From: Burkholderia sp. Bp9143
GTDB lineage: Bacteria; Pseudomonadota; Gammaproteobacteria; Burkholderiales; Burkholderiaceae
Reading direction: 5' to 3'
Assembly (NCBI RefSeq): GCF_003853645.1
Contig: NZ_QTPO01000024.1
Location: 57,383-121,382, forward strand
DNA: 64,000 nt
Notes under the pieces: generated by a model
What the model was told of the DNA's origin: nothing
What the model saw: the letters and a program-made list of their open reading frames with translations, nothing else
Databases searched by the model: none
In this document: positions 1 through 8,280 of the stretch, one piece after another
Position numbering within the stretch: position 1 is the first letter of the stretch
Layout: every line of letters begins with the position of its first letter
Translations under genes and position numbers: made by a program

Positions 1-402
1 ATCGTCTGCAAGACGGAGCTGCAGGCGAGCCAGCTCGCGCTCGATCGGTCGTCGAATCCGGACGTGAAGGCCTTCGCACGCCGGATGGTCGACGATCACG
101 TTCGCATGACCGCGGAATTGCGCCGGCTCGGCGCGCAAAAGGGCTTGCCCGTGCAGGCGCGCATGCTGGTCGATCCGGCGGTGACGACGCTGCGAAGCAT
201 GAATGGCCGTGCCTTCGACAAGGAGTACATCGAGCTGGCGGGACCGAACGCGCACGAGGCGGCGATCAGGCTCTACGAAGCCGAAGCGCGCGATGGCCAC
301 GATCCGCAGCTTCGCGCATTCGCGGCGGACACGCTGCCGACGCTGAAGGCGCACCTGGGCGCCGCGCGCAAGCTCGAGCGTTCGATCGCGGCCGCGCGCT
401 GA
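1..402 (+). CDS. DUF4142 family protein (5' partial)
   Basis: The reading frame is open from the first base, so the N-terminus, with any signal peptide, lies before the window. The visible 133 residues are helical and Ala/Arg-rich. They include a stretch around HVRMTAELRRLGAQKGL and a C-terminal TLPTLKAHLGAARKLE, both typical of DUF4142 (ferritin-like four-helix proteins, often exported). The molecular function of the family is not established. It lies beside PRC-barrel and CBS genes, a grouping common in stress-related Burkholderia loci. Family assignment rests on pattern recognition of the C-terminal half only. Confidence 0.75.
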   Translation: MVCKTELQASQLALDRSSNPDVKAFARRMVDDHVRMTAELRRLGAQKGLPVQARMLVDPAVTTLRSMNGRAFDKEYIELAGPNAHEAAIRLYEAEARDGHDPQLRAFAADTLPTLKAHLGAARKLERSIAAAR

Positions 403-428
403 TCCGCACGGGCGAACCCGCACGTCCG

Positions 429-929
429 TCAGTGCGGCCGCGTATCGCTGTCCGGGCCGTCCGGCGACGCCTCGTATGGCGGCGAGTCGAGCGCCGTTTC
501 GCCTTCCTCGATCAGCCAGTACGGCGATGCACCGTAGTACGCGTGCAGCCCCTCGGCCCAGGCGGGATCGGCCATCGTCGGCCAGCGGTCCTGCTCGAAG
601 CCCGGCGCGTCGCGCACGCGCTCGGTCGAAACGGGCAGCACGAAGCAGCGGCGCTCGGCATCGAGCGTCAGCACGTTCCACGGCACCGCGAGCAGCTTGT
701 CGCCGATCCCGGGCAACCCGCCCGACGACACGACCGCATACGCGATCCGGCCCGAGCGGACATCGAGCATGATGTTCGTGACCTTGCCGATGTCGTCGCC
801 GTCGATCGTCAGCACGCGATCGTCTTCCAGCGTGCCGGCGGCCATCACGTCCGGCCCGGGGCCGCCGGCCGAACGGCCGCGGTCGCCGACGATGCGCGCC
901 TGCGTGCGCGACGGTCTGTCCGTTGTCAT
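429..929 (-). CDS. PRC-barrel domain protein
   Basis: This 166-residue protein starts at an ATG (929) with AGGAGA eight bases upstream; the longer upstream reading has no such site. Residues about 30-105 form a PRC-barrel: 'DDIGKVTNIMLDVRSGRIAYAVVSSGG' is split here as DDIGKVTNIMLDV then SGRIAYAVVSSGG, followed by LLAVPWNVLTLD. PRC-barrels occur in RimM and the photosynthetic reaction-centre H subunit and usually mediate binding. The acidic tail (DSPPYEASPDGPDSD) looks disordered. Stand-alone proteins of this kind are common in Burkholderia next to CBS-domain genes. The exact role is unknown. Confidence 0.85.
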   Translation of the reverse strand: MTTDRPSRTQARIVGDRGRSAGGPGPDVMAAGTLEDDRVLTIDGDDIGKVTNIMLDVRSGRIAYAVVSSGGLPGIGDKLLAVPWNVLTLDAERRCFVLPVSTERVRDAPGFEQDRWPTMADPAWAEGLHAYYGASPYWLIEEGETALDSPPYEASPDGPDSDTRPH

Positions 930-996
930 TGCTGTTCTCCTGGTCGAGGCGGCGCGGCATACGCGGCGCGCGGGCCGCACGGGTGAGGGCAGCCGA

Positions 997-1428
997 TCAG
1001 CGGCGACGCGGCAGGGACACGTCCTCGAGCGTATTCGCCAGCTCGTCGCGTGCCGGGCCGCCCGCGCGTGTCGCGATGTCGCCCAGCGACACGATGCCGA
1101 CGATCTGGCGGTTGGCGTCGAGCACCGGCATCCGGTGCAGCTGCACGTCGGCCATCCGTTGCTGCACGTCGCCGACGCCGTCGTCCTCCACGCACCACTG
1201 CACCGGCGCGGATGCGACGACCTTCACCGGGGTATCGGGCGCATGCCCGTGCGACAGCGCGCGCACCGCGAGGTCGCGGTCCGTCACGATCGCGACGAGC
1301 TCGGCGCCGTCGCAGACGGGCAGCACGCCGATGTCGAAGCGCTGCATCAATTCGGCCGCATGGCGAATCGTGTCGGTCGGCGCGACGCACACCACGTCGC
1401 GCGACATGATTTCGTTGACGCGATACAT
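997..1428 (-). CDS. CBS-domain pair protein
   Basis: A 143-residue protein made almost entirely of two CBS motifs. The first covers about residues 5-60 (MSRDVVCVAPTDTI ... VAIVTDRDLAVRAL) and the second about 75-130 (QWCVEDDGVGDVQQRM ... IVGIVSLGDIA). CBS pairs bind adenosyl nucleotides and act as energy or redox sensors; no catalytic domain is fused. The start is supported by GAAGGAGG ahead of the ATG. It is on the same strand as the PRC-barrel gene, 67 bp upstream of it, so co-transcription is plausible. Confidence 0.9.
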   Translation of the reverse strand: MYRVNEIMSRDVVCVAPTDTIRHAAELMQRFDIGVLPVCDGAELVAIVTDRDLAVRALSHGHAPDTPVKVVASAPVQWCVEDDGVGDVQQRMADVQLHRMPVLDANRQIVGIVSLGDIATRAGGPARDELANTLEDVSLPRRR

Positions 1429-1583
1429 GAACGCCTCCTTCGTGAGCGAGACGATGCGGAAGCAGGACGCGTGCCGCGTTCAATCGGCACACGGAGGGCT
1501 TGCGCGGCCGGGCCACGGAGAAATTTGCCAGCCGGCTTGTACATCTTCCACGGCGGCAGCCGCGGCCGGGTTGCGAGCAACGC

Positions 1584-1703
1584 TCAGTGGCCGACGCCCG
1601 TCATCACGACGATTGCCAGGACCAGCGCGCTCTCGATCGCGGCCAGCGCCGCGACACCCGCGGCGCCGCTGACTTCGTGCCATGCACGTTCGATGCATTT
1701 CAT
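1584..1703 (-). CDS. small 39-residue putative membrane protein
   Basis: A short reading frame beginning MKCIERAWHEV and ending VVMTGVGH. Residues about 13-35 are an unbroken hydrophobic stretch (VAALAAIESALVLAIVVM), long enough for one membrane helix. A GGAG lies nine bases before the ATG. It sits in a row of small genes on the same strand. No family is recognised. The case rests on the ribosome site, clean hydrophobic profile and context, and a chance frame is possible. Confidence 0.5.
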   Translation of the reverse strand: MKCIERAWHEVSGAAGVAALAAIESALVLAIVVMTGVGH

Positions 1704-1768
1704 CAGTTCACTCCAGTTGGGCCGGCCCGGCGCTGCGCTGCCGCGCATCGCGGGCCGGGGTGCCGCCG

Positions 1769-2017
1769 TCAGCCGTGATCGCGGGGCGGTGGGGGCGCGT
1801 CGGGCGCGCGACGTTCGCGTTCGCCGGACGGCCTGGCGGGGTCGATGCGAGTCGCGCCGCCGACGGCGGGCGGATCGCTGGCCGGGAACGACTCCTCGAG
1901 TCCTTCGTCGATGCGCTCTTCCGTCTTGTCATCGGACGGCTTGCGCGACGCGGCGCAGAGGAGCGGGCCGGCAGCCGGTGACACGGCGTCGCGGCAACCG
2001 GGGGCGTAAACGGTCAT
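1769..2017 (-). CDS. small conserved hypothetical protein with FPASDPPAV motif
   Basis: An 82-residue hydrophilic protein. The core, DDKTEERIDEGLEESFPASDPPAV at about residues 29-52, contains the FPASDPPAV signature seen in many short Burkholderia and Pseudomonas proteins of unknown function. The tail is Pro/Arg-rich and probably disordered. The start is supported by AAGGAGG spaced six bases from the ATG. It is the first of several small leftward genes (this one, the 39-residue protein, CBS and PRC-barrel). Confidence 0.8.
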   Translation of the reverse strand: MTVYAPGCRDAVSPAAGPLLCAASRKPSDDKTEERIDEGLEESFPASDPPAVGGATRIDPARPSGERERRAPDAPPPPRDHG

Positions 2018-2159
2018 GATCGAACCTCCTTACGGGTAACGACGGGCGCAAGCGCCATGCCCGTGCAGCCCGGGCGGCATGACGCCTGTAGCCGTCGAGC
2101 CGGCCGGGCTGGCGGACACATGGCCCGCCAGCCGCCGGCGTGGACGAGAGGACATCGTG

Positions 2160-2459
2160 ATGAATGAACCCAGGGAAAGGATACGTTACGACGCGAACGT
2201 GTGCGGCGGCGATTTCAGTCATGTGCGTGAGCGTTTCGACATATGGAAGCGCGAATCGCGGGCCCATCGACCCGAGCGGCGCATGTTCGACGGGAAGGGC
2301 GAGGTTCGCGGGCTGAACCATGCCGTCTACGCGGGGCCGGAAAGCGCACGGCGGGCGCTGGTCGCGCGATGCGCGACGTCCGATCCGTTCGCGCTCGCAG
2401 TGGGGCCCGCCGCCGATGGGTGCATCCTGTGGCTGGTGATGGCGGCTTGCGACGCATGA
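2160..2459 (+). CDS. hypothetical protein, 99 residues
   Basis: A frame beginning MNEPRERIRYDANVCGGD and ending LWLVMAACDA. GAGAGGA stands ahead of the chosen ATG, which is why this start is preferred over one 81 bases upstream. The sequence is charged in its first two thirds and hydrophobic at the end. No family is recognised. It lies between other small proteins of the same stress-type neighbourhood, which modestly supports it being real. Confidence 0.45.
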   Translation: MNEPRERIRYDANVCGGDFSHVRERFDIWKRESRAHRPERRMFDGKGEVRGLNHAVYAGPESARRALVARCATSDPFALAVGPAADGCILWLVMAACDA

Positions 2460-2550
2460 TCGGGTGCGCGGTCGCCCGGCCGGGCAGGCACGTCGCTTGC
2501 GTACGCTCGCCGCGCCAATCGACACGCGCGAGCCGCCGCGCAGGAGTGCG

Positions 2551-2739
2551 ATGAATATGCGATCCATGCTGCACCGTCCCGAACCGACGCCCGATGTCGA
2601 TCCCGATCCGGCGCTGCCTGAGCACGACGATCCGGTCGATCCGCCCGTGCCCCCAGGCCTGCCGCAGGGCGATCCGCCGTCGCGGCCGCCGCCGATCCGG
2701 ATGCCGGGCGGGCGCAGCGAACCGCGGCCGGCCGCGTGA
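2551..2739 (+). CDS. small proline-rich hypothetical protein
   Basis: A 62-residue protein, MNMRSMLHRPEPTPDVDPD at the start, then repeated Asp-Pro and Pro-rich segments (DDPVDPPVPPGLPQGDPP). The composition predicts disorder. AGGAG precedes the ATG by six bases. Similar Pro/Asp-rich short proteins are frequent in Burkholderia. It ends 20 bases before the next gene and probably shares its transcript. Confidence 0.55.
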   Translation: MNMRSMLHRPEPTPDVDPDPALPEHDDPVDPPVPPGLPQGDPPSRPPPIRMPGGRSEPRPAA

Positions 2740-2759
2740 TCACTGAAAGGAGGACCATC

Positions 2760-3071
2760 ATGGACATTCACGTGCAATCGCCGGACAAGCGCGCGATCGC
2801 TCAGGTGCTGGGCCGCTATTTCGAGTCGCGTTCGTTGCGCTATCACATCGAGGAGTTGCCGGGCGGCGTGCTGCATATCGGCTTTCGCGCGAGCGGCCGC
2901 CCGGTCGCCGTCACCGTGTCGTTCGACGACACCGCCTACGACACCTACACGCACTGGGACGCAAGCCAGAAGCAGCTCGCGCTCGGACGCCTCGCGGACG
3001 GCTTCTCGCGCATGATGGCGAAGCGCAGCCCGGCCGCGCTCGCGGGCGACTATCACGTCGAGCGTTTCTGA
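2760..3071 (+). CDS. hypothetical protein, 103 residues
   Basis: The frame starts MDIHVQSPDKRAIAQVLG with a strong AAAGGAGG ahead of the ATG. The sequence alternates short strands and helices, such as LRYHIEELPGGVLHIGFRA and PVAVTVSFDDTAYDTYTHW, consistent with a small alpha/beta fold. No signal peptide or membrane segment is seen. I cannot name a family. It ends just before a strong hairpin at 3107-3137. Confidence 0.7.
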   Translation: MDIHVQSPDKRAIAQVLGRYFESRSLRYHIEELPGGVLHIGFRASGRPVAVTVSFDDTAYDTYTHWDASQKQLALGRLADGFSRMMAKRSPAALAGDYHVERF

Positions 3072-3106
3072 TTCCGCAACCCTGCGCCGGTTCGTACCGG
3101 AATGCG

Positions 3107-3137
3107 GCAAAGTGCCCGTGCTCAACGGGCGCTTTGC
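3107..3137 (+). terminator. strong hairpin, possible terminator
   Basis: A 13-bp stem (GCAAAGTGCCCGT with ACGGGCGCTTTGC, one G-U type mismatch) around a five-base loop, 36 bases after the stop of the 103-residue gene. No T-run follows, so it is either an imperfect intrinsic terminator or a protein-binding or RNA-stability element. Confidence 0.45.
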
Positions 3138-3278
3138 GGCTTCGCGTGCGCCGGCGTAGGATGTTCACAATTCAGCGCACGCTACGTTCGCGCCGTCGGC
3201 TGCCCGCCGTTGCAGCCGATCAGGCTGCGACGCGCTTTCCCTCAGGTTCGTTTCGTGCAACCGACGGAGACCGCCTTG

Positions 3279-4157
3279 ATGACCGTTGCCCGCCCGTTGT
3301 TGTCACCCGGTACCCGCCGGTTCGTGTCCGGCCTGTCGGCCTTCGCCGCGCTGGCGGCGGCCGGTGCCCGCGACGCGTCGGCGCAGACGCCTTCGCCGCT
3401 CGGCGAATGGCAATACTCGGCGGGCGTCCCGCTGCAGAAGCTGTTCAGTCCGACCGTCCCCACGTGGCAGGTCAGCGTCGGCGCCGCGATGACACTGCAG
3501 CCGCGCTACGCGGGCTCCGATCGCTATCGCGTGATGGGCGGCCCGAACTTCGACGTGCGCTATCGCGACCTGTTCTTCCTGTCGACGGGCGAGGGGCTCG
3601 GCGCGAACGTGCTGCGCGGGCCCAACTGGCGCGTGAGCCTGTCGGTCGGCTATGACCTCGGACGCCGCTCGGCCGACGACCTCGACCACCTGAACGGGCT
3701 CGACAACATCAACGCGGCGCCGGTGATGAAGCTCGCGGCCGACTACGTGATCTCGAAGGATTTCCCGCTCGTGCTGCGCGCGGATGTCCGGCGCAGCATC
3801 GGCGGCTCGAACGGCTGGGTCGGCGATTTCTCCGCGTACATGCCGATGCCGGGCAGCAACGAAAACTTCTTCTGGTTCGCCGGGCCGACCGTGTCGTTCG
3901 CCGATTCGCGCTACATGAACAGCTGGTTCGGCGTGAACCCGGGCGCGTCCGCGCGTTCGGGGCTGCCCGCCTATTCGTCGGGCGCGGGGATGAAGTCGTT
4001 CGGCGCCGGCGTGACGATGGTCTGGTTCGTCAACAAGCACTGGTTCGTGACGATGGACGGCGCGATCGAACAGCTCGTCGGCCGCGCACGGCGCAGCCCG
4101 ATCACGCAGCAGTCGACGAACGGCGTGTTCGACATGTCGGTGAATTACCAGTTCTGA
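3279..4157 (+). CDS. MipA/OmpV family outer-membrane protein
   Basis: A 292-residue exported protein. Residues 1-37 form a signal peptide ending ARDASAQ, and an upstream in-frame extension lacks this logic. The rest is a beta-barrel pattern of alternating hydrophobic residues: VSVGAAMTLQPRYAGSDRYR near residue 55, YDLGRRSADDLDHLNGLDNI near 125, and a terminal aromatic FDMSVNYQF suited to outer-membrane assembly. MipA/OmpV proteins are linked to murein-synthesis scaffolding and the outer membrane. GGAG lies upstream of the ATG. It appears monocistronic. Confidence 0.88.
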   Translation: MTVARPLLSPGTRRFVSGLSAFAALAAAGARDASAQTPSPLGEWQYSAGVPLQKLFSPTVPTWQVSVGAAMTLQPRYAGSDRYRVMGGPNFDVRYRDLFFLSTGEGLGANVLRGPNWRVSLSVGYDLGRRSADDLDHLNGLDNINAAPVMKLAADYVISKDFPLVLRADVRRSIGGSNGWVGDFSAYMPMPGSNENFFWFAGPTVSFADSRYMNSWFGVNPGASARSGLPAYSSGAGMKSFGAGVTMVWFVNKHWFVTMDGAIEQLVGRARRSPITQQSTNGVFDMSVNYQF

Positions 4158-4236
4158 CCGGATCGGCGCCGTTGGGGCGGCCACGGGGTGGGGCGTGGCA
4201 TGCGGCATGTTTCGTCACATTTGATATGATTCCGAC

Positions 4237-4252
4237 CTGTACAAACGTACAG
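4237..4252 (+). promoter_or_regulatory. LexA-type SOS box CTGT-N8-ACAG
   Basis: CTGTACAAACGTACAG matches the CTGT-N8-ACAG pattern of LexA boxes exactly and ends 12 bases before the GTG start of the nuclease gene. An overlapping AT-rich segment (TTTGATATGATT) lies just upstream. This predicts repression by LexA and induction on DNA damage. Confidence 0.7.
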
Positions 4253-4264
4253 TGATCGATCCCC

Positions 4265-5959
4265 GTGACGCCTGCATTGCCGACGCCCCCGGCGTTTTAC
4301 TACCTGACCAATTTCGAACGCGCGCTGGCCTGGCTCGGCGAGCGTTACGACGACCTGCTCGACGCGGGCGAACACGCGTTTCTCGCGCATTTCGCGCAAC
4401 TGCCGAAAGTGTCGCGTGCATTGCTCGTGCGGATGCTGATGCGCAGCGGCTCCGACTTCCGCGCGAGCAAGCTCGTGTACGACGAAATCGGCTGCACGCT
4501 CGACGCGGCCGCGCCGCTCGTCGCACTCGGCTGGGTCGATCCGGCACCCGCGCTCACGCTCGACGCGCTGTTCGCGCTGTCGACCAAGGCCGACCTGCTG
4601 AAGGTGTTCCCGTCGCTCGCCGCGCATGCGGGCGAGCGCAAGCCCGACTGGCTAGAACGGCTGCGTCCCGCGCACGACGTGGCGCAACCGCTCGACGCGT
4701 GGTGCGCGCAGGCCGGCGATCGCGTGCTGCGCGTGACGGTCGGCGCGCTGTGCGACCGGCTGCGGCTGATGTTCTTTGGCAATCTTCATCAGGACTGGAG
4801 CGAATTCGTGCTCGCCGATCTCGGCGTGTTCCAGTACGAAAGCGTGCCGATCGCGCCGTCGTCGCGCGCGTTCCAGCAGCGCGACGACGTCGATACGTAT
4901 CTCGCGCTGCAGACCTGCCGCGAAGCACTCGACGCATGGCCCGACGACCAGCCGTTCGACGACCTGCTGCAGGCGATCGACGCGGTCGGCTGCGCGCAGC
5001 CGTGGCTCGCGACGCGCCGCGCGAAGCTGCTGTTCACGCTCGGGCAGATCTGCGAGCGCCGCGCCGACTGGACCGCCGCGCTGGACGCGTATGCGCGCAG
5101 CGCGTGGCCGGGCAGCCGGCACCGGCGCATTCGCGTGCTCGAACGCTGCGGACGCGACGACGCTGCGCTCGCGCTGGCGCTCGATGCGCGCGGCGGCTTC
5201 GAAAGCGACGAGGAGCGCCAGCGCGTCGAGCGGATGCTGCCGCGCTTGCAGCGCTGTCTCGGGCAGCGGGTCGAACGCGCGGGCAGCGCGCCCGACGTGC
5301 CGCGCGAAACGCTCGTGCTGGTGCGCCCCGAAGCGTTCGTCAGCGTCGAATACGCGGTGCGCGACCATCTTGCACAGCCCGACTCGCCGGTTCACTACGT
5401 CGAGAACACGCTGATCAATTCGCTGTTCGGGCTGCTGTGCTGGGAGCCTGTGTTCGCGGCCGTGCCCGGCGCGTTCTTTCACCCGTTCCAGCGCGGCCCG
5501 GCCGACCTGCACGCGCCCGATTTCGCGGTGCGCCGCGCGGACGCGTTCGCCGCCTGCTTCGCGCAGCTCGACTCGGGCGCCTACCGCGACACGATCCGCC
5601 GGCACTACGCAGCGAAGATGGGGCTGCAGTCGCCGTTCGTGTTCTGGGGCGTGCTGACCGACGAACTGCTCGACGAGGCGCTGGCTTGCCTGCCGCCCGA
5701 GCACCTGCGGTTGTGGTTCACGCGCCTGCTCGCGGATATCCGCGGCAACCGCTCGGGGCTGCCCGATCTCGTCCGTTTCTGGCCCGGCGAGCGGCGCTAT
5801 GAACTGATCGAGGTGAAGGGCCCCGGCGACCGGCTGCAGGACAACCAGACGCGCTGGCTCGCGTACTGCATCGCGCACGGCATTCCGGTGCGTGTCGTCG
5901 ATGTCGAATGGGCCGGTGACGGTGTCGAGCAGGCCGAAGCGGCGGGGCTGTCCGCATGA
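4265..5959 (+). CDS. FAN1-type VRR-NUC nuclease
   Basis: A 564-residue homologue of bacterial FAN1, a structure-specific nuclease of interstrand-crosslink repair. The N-terminal part (FYYLTNFERALAWLGERY near residue 11) and middle helical repeats match the SAP/TPR-like scaffold. The C-terminus is a VRR-NUC PD-(D/E)XK domain: Pro500-Asp501, then Glu516-Val-Lys518 (GLPDL ... LIEVKGPGD) and a following Asp-Asn-Gln. Translation starts at GTG 4265, just after the SOS box. Its stop overlaps the next gene's ATG by four bases, so the two are translationally coupled. Confidence 0.9.
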   Translation: MTPALPTPPAFYYLTNFERALAWLGERYDDLLDAGEHAFLAHFAQLPKVSRALLVRMLMRSGSDFRASKLVYDEIGCTLDAAAPLVALGWVDPAPALTLDALFALSTKADLLKVFPSLAAHAGERKPDWLERLRPAHDVAQPLDAWCAQAGDRVLRVTVGALCDRLRLMFFGNLHQDWSEFVLADLGVFQYESVPIAPSSRAFQQRDDVDTYLALQTCREALDAWPDDQPFDDLLQAIDAVGCAQPWLATRRAKLLFTLGQICERRADWTAALDAYARSAWPGSRHRRIRVLERCGRDDAALALALDARGGFESDEERQRVERMLPRLQRCLGQRVERAGSAPDVPRETLVLVRPEAFVSVEYAVRDHLAQPDSPVHYVENTLINSLFGLLCWEPVFAAVPGAFFHPFQRGPADLHAPDFAVRRADAFAACFAQLDSGAYRDTIRRHYAAKMGLQSPFVFWGVLTDELLDEALACLPPEHLRLWFTRLLADIRGNRSGLPDLVRFWPGERRYELIEVKGPGDRLQDNQTRWLAYCIAHGIPVRVVDVEWAGDGVEQAEAAGLSA

Positions 5960-8256
5960 GCTATGTCGTCGCGGTGCGGGCGATGTGCGAGTTCACCGCG
6001 CGACGCGGCGATCTCGACCTGCGCTTCACGCCCGCGCCGACCGCGCTCGAAGGCATCGCCGGTCACGGCGCCGTCACGTCGAAGCGCGGTGCGCGCTACG
6101 AAACCGAGATCGCGCTGAGCGGCACGTGGGGCACGCTCACCGTGCGCGGGCGCGCGGATGGCTACGATCCGGTCGCGAACCGGCTCGAGGAGATCAAGAC
6201 CTACCGCGGCAGCCTCGACGCGATGCCGGCCAATCATCGCGCGCTGCACTGGGCGCAGGCGAAGGTCTATGCGCACCTGATGTGCGACGCACGCGGCCTC
6301 GCGGAAATCGACGTCGCGCTCGTGTATTTCGACATCGTGTCGGAGCGCGAGACCGTGCTGACGGAAACGCTGAGCGCAAGCGTGCTCGCCGCGTTCTTCG
6401 CCGAGCAGTGCGCGTGCTTCGTCGGCTGGGCCGAGCGCGAAACCGCGCACCGCGCGGCGCGCGATGCGGCGCTGCGTGCGCTGACGTTTCCGCACGGCGA
6501 GTTCCGCAGCGGTCAACGCGAGCTGGCCGTGTCCGTCTATCGGGCGGCGCGCGACGAACGCTGCCTGATGGCGCAGGCGCCGACCGGCATCGGCAAGACG
6601 CTCGGCACGGTGTTCCCGCTGCTGAAGGCGTGCGGCGAGGGCGAGCTCGATCACGTGTTCTTCCTGACCGCGAAGACGCCCGGCCGCGCGCTCGCGCTGG
6701 ACGCCGCGACCACGCTCGGCGCCGGCACGCCGGCGCTGCCGCTGCGCGTGCTGGAGCTCGTCGCGCGCGACAAGGCGTGCGAGCATCCGGACCGCGCGTG
6801 TCACGGCGAATCGTGCCCGCTCGCGCAAGGCTTCTACGACCGGCTGCCGGCCGCGCGCGACGCGGCGATCGGCGCGGGGCTGCTCGATCGCGACACCGTG
6901 TGCGAGGCGGCCCTCGCGCACGACGTCTGCCCGTATTACCTCGCGCAGGAGCTGGCGCGCTGGTCGGACATGATGATCGGCGACTACAACTACTACTACG
7001 ACGGCAGCGCGATGCTGCATACGCTCGCGCAGCAGAACCAGTGGCGCGTCGGCGTGCTCGTCGACGAGGCGCACAACCTGCTCGATCGCGCACGCAAGAT
7101 GTACAGCGCATCGCTCGACCCGTTCGCGTTCACGGCCGCGCGCGAGGCCGCGCCGGCGGCACTGCGCAAGGCGTTCGACCGGCTCGCGCGCGCGTGGGGC
7201 ACGCTCAATCGCGCACAGGCCGAGCGCTATTCGGCGTACCCCGAGATTCCGGGGCCGATCGTGTCGGCGGTGCAGAACCTCGTCGCGACGATTGGCGAAC
7301 ACCTGACCGATGCGCCGCGCGCGAACGGCGACGCGCTGTTGCGCTTTCATTTCGAGGCGATCCAGTTCGGCGTGCTCGCCGACGCGTTCGACAGCGCGTC
7401 GATCTTCGACGCGACGCTGCACGGCGAGCCGCTGCCGCGCCAGTCCGGGGTCGCCGGTGTCGCGCCGGCAGGGCGCAGGCGCCGCATCCAGTCGACGCTG
7501 TGCGTGCGCAACGTGATTCCGGCCGGTTTTCTCGCGCCGCGCTACGAAGCCGCGCGCGCGACCGTGCTGTTTTCCGGCACGCTGAGTCCGTTTCATTTCT
7601 ATCGCGACACGCTCGGGTTGCCGGCCGATACCGGCTGGCTCGATGTCGACGGGCCGTTCCGCGCCGAGCAACTGACCGTGCGCGTCGCGAGCCACGTTTC
7701 GACGCGCTGGCGCGACCGCGACCGTTCGCTCGAACCGATCGTGGATCTGATCGCCGCGCAGTATGCGACGCGGCCCGGCAACTACCTCGGTTTTCTCAGC
7801 AGCTTCGACTATCTCGGGCGCGTCGTCGCGCTGATGCAGACGCGCCACCCTGACGTGCCCGTGTGGGCCCAGGCGCCCGGCATGGCCGAAAGCGAGCGCG
7901 ACGCATTTCTCGCGCGCTTCGACGCGGGCGGGCGCGGGGTCGGCTTCGCGGTGCTGGGCGGTGCGTTCTCGGAAGGCGTGGACCTGGTCGGCGAGCGGCT
8001 GATCGGTGCGTTCATCGCGACGCTCGGGCTGCCGCAGGTCAACGACGTCAACGAACAGATGCGGCGCGCGATGGATACGCGTTTCGGCAACGGTTACGAC
8101 TACATCTATCTGTTCCCGGGCTTGCAGAAGGTCGTGCAGGCGGCCGGGCGCGTGATCCGCACCGAACACGACGAGGGCGTCGTGCATCTGATCGACGATC
8201 GTTACCGGCGGCGGGAGGTGCGCGATCTGCTGCCGCGGTGGTGGCGGATCGGGTGA
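5956..8256 (+). CDS. XPD/DinG-like Fe-S helicase with N-terminal RecB-like nuclease domain
   Basis: A 766-residue superfamily-2 helicase. Walker A is APTGIGKT (residues 208-215) and motif II is DEAH (370-373). Cysteines at 275, 282, 287, 316 and 325 lie where XPD/DinG proteins hold a 4Fe-4S cluster. The first 120 residues carry a PD-(D/E)XK signature: Asp68, Glu79-Ile-Lys81 and a QxxxY motif in WAQAKVYAHL, as in RecB/Cas4 nucleases. The protein therefore looks like a fused nuclease and 5'-3' helicase. It overlaps the FAN1-type gene by ATGA, implying one repair operon under the SOS box. Biochemical activity is inferred. Confidence 0.88.
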   Translation: MSYVVAVRAMCEFTARRGDLDLRFTPAPTALEGIAGHGAVTSKRGARYETEIALSGTWGTLTVRGRADGYDPVANRLEEIKTYRGSLDAMPANHRALHWAQAKVYAHLMCDARGLAEIDVALVYFDIVSERETVLTETLSASVLAAFFAEQCACFVGWAERETAHRAARDAALRALTFPHGEFRSGQRELAVSVYRAARDERCLMAQAPTGIGKTLGTVFPLLKACGEGELDHVFFLTAKTPGRALALDAATTLGAGTPALPLRVLELVARDKACEHPDRACHGESCPLAQGFYDRLPAARDAAIGAGLLDRDTVCEAALAHDVCPYYLAQELARWSDMMIGDYNYYYDGSAMLHTLAQQNQWRVGVLVDEAHNLLDRARKMYSASLDPFAFTAAREAAPAALRKAFDRLARAWGTLNRAQAERYSAYPEIPGPIVSAVQNLVATIGEHLTDAPRANGDALLRFHFEAIQFGVLADAFDSASIFDATLHGEPLPRQSGVAGVAPAGRRRRIQSTLCVRNVIPAGFLAPRYEAARATVLFSGTLSPFHFYRDTLGLPADTGWLDVDGPFRAEQLTVRVASHVSTRWRDRDRSLEPIVDLIAAQYATRPGNYLGFLSSFDYLGRVVALMQTRHPDVPVWAQAPGMAESERDAFLARFDAGGRGVGFAVLGGAFSEGVDLVGERLIGAFIATLGLPQVNDVNEQMRRAMDTRFGNGYDYIYLFPGLQKVVQAAGRVIRTEHDEGVVHLIDDRYRRREVRDLLPRWWRIG

Positions 8257-8280
8257 TTGCGACGTGCGTCGGGCGCGTTC

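Noticed and set aside
5797..8187. Long minus-strand frame opposite the helicase
   Set aside because: Antisense shadow; the plus strand carries Walker, DEAH and Fe-S motifs.
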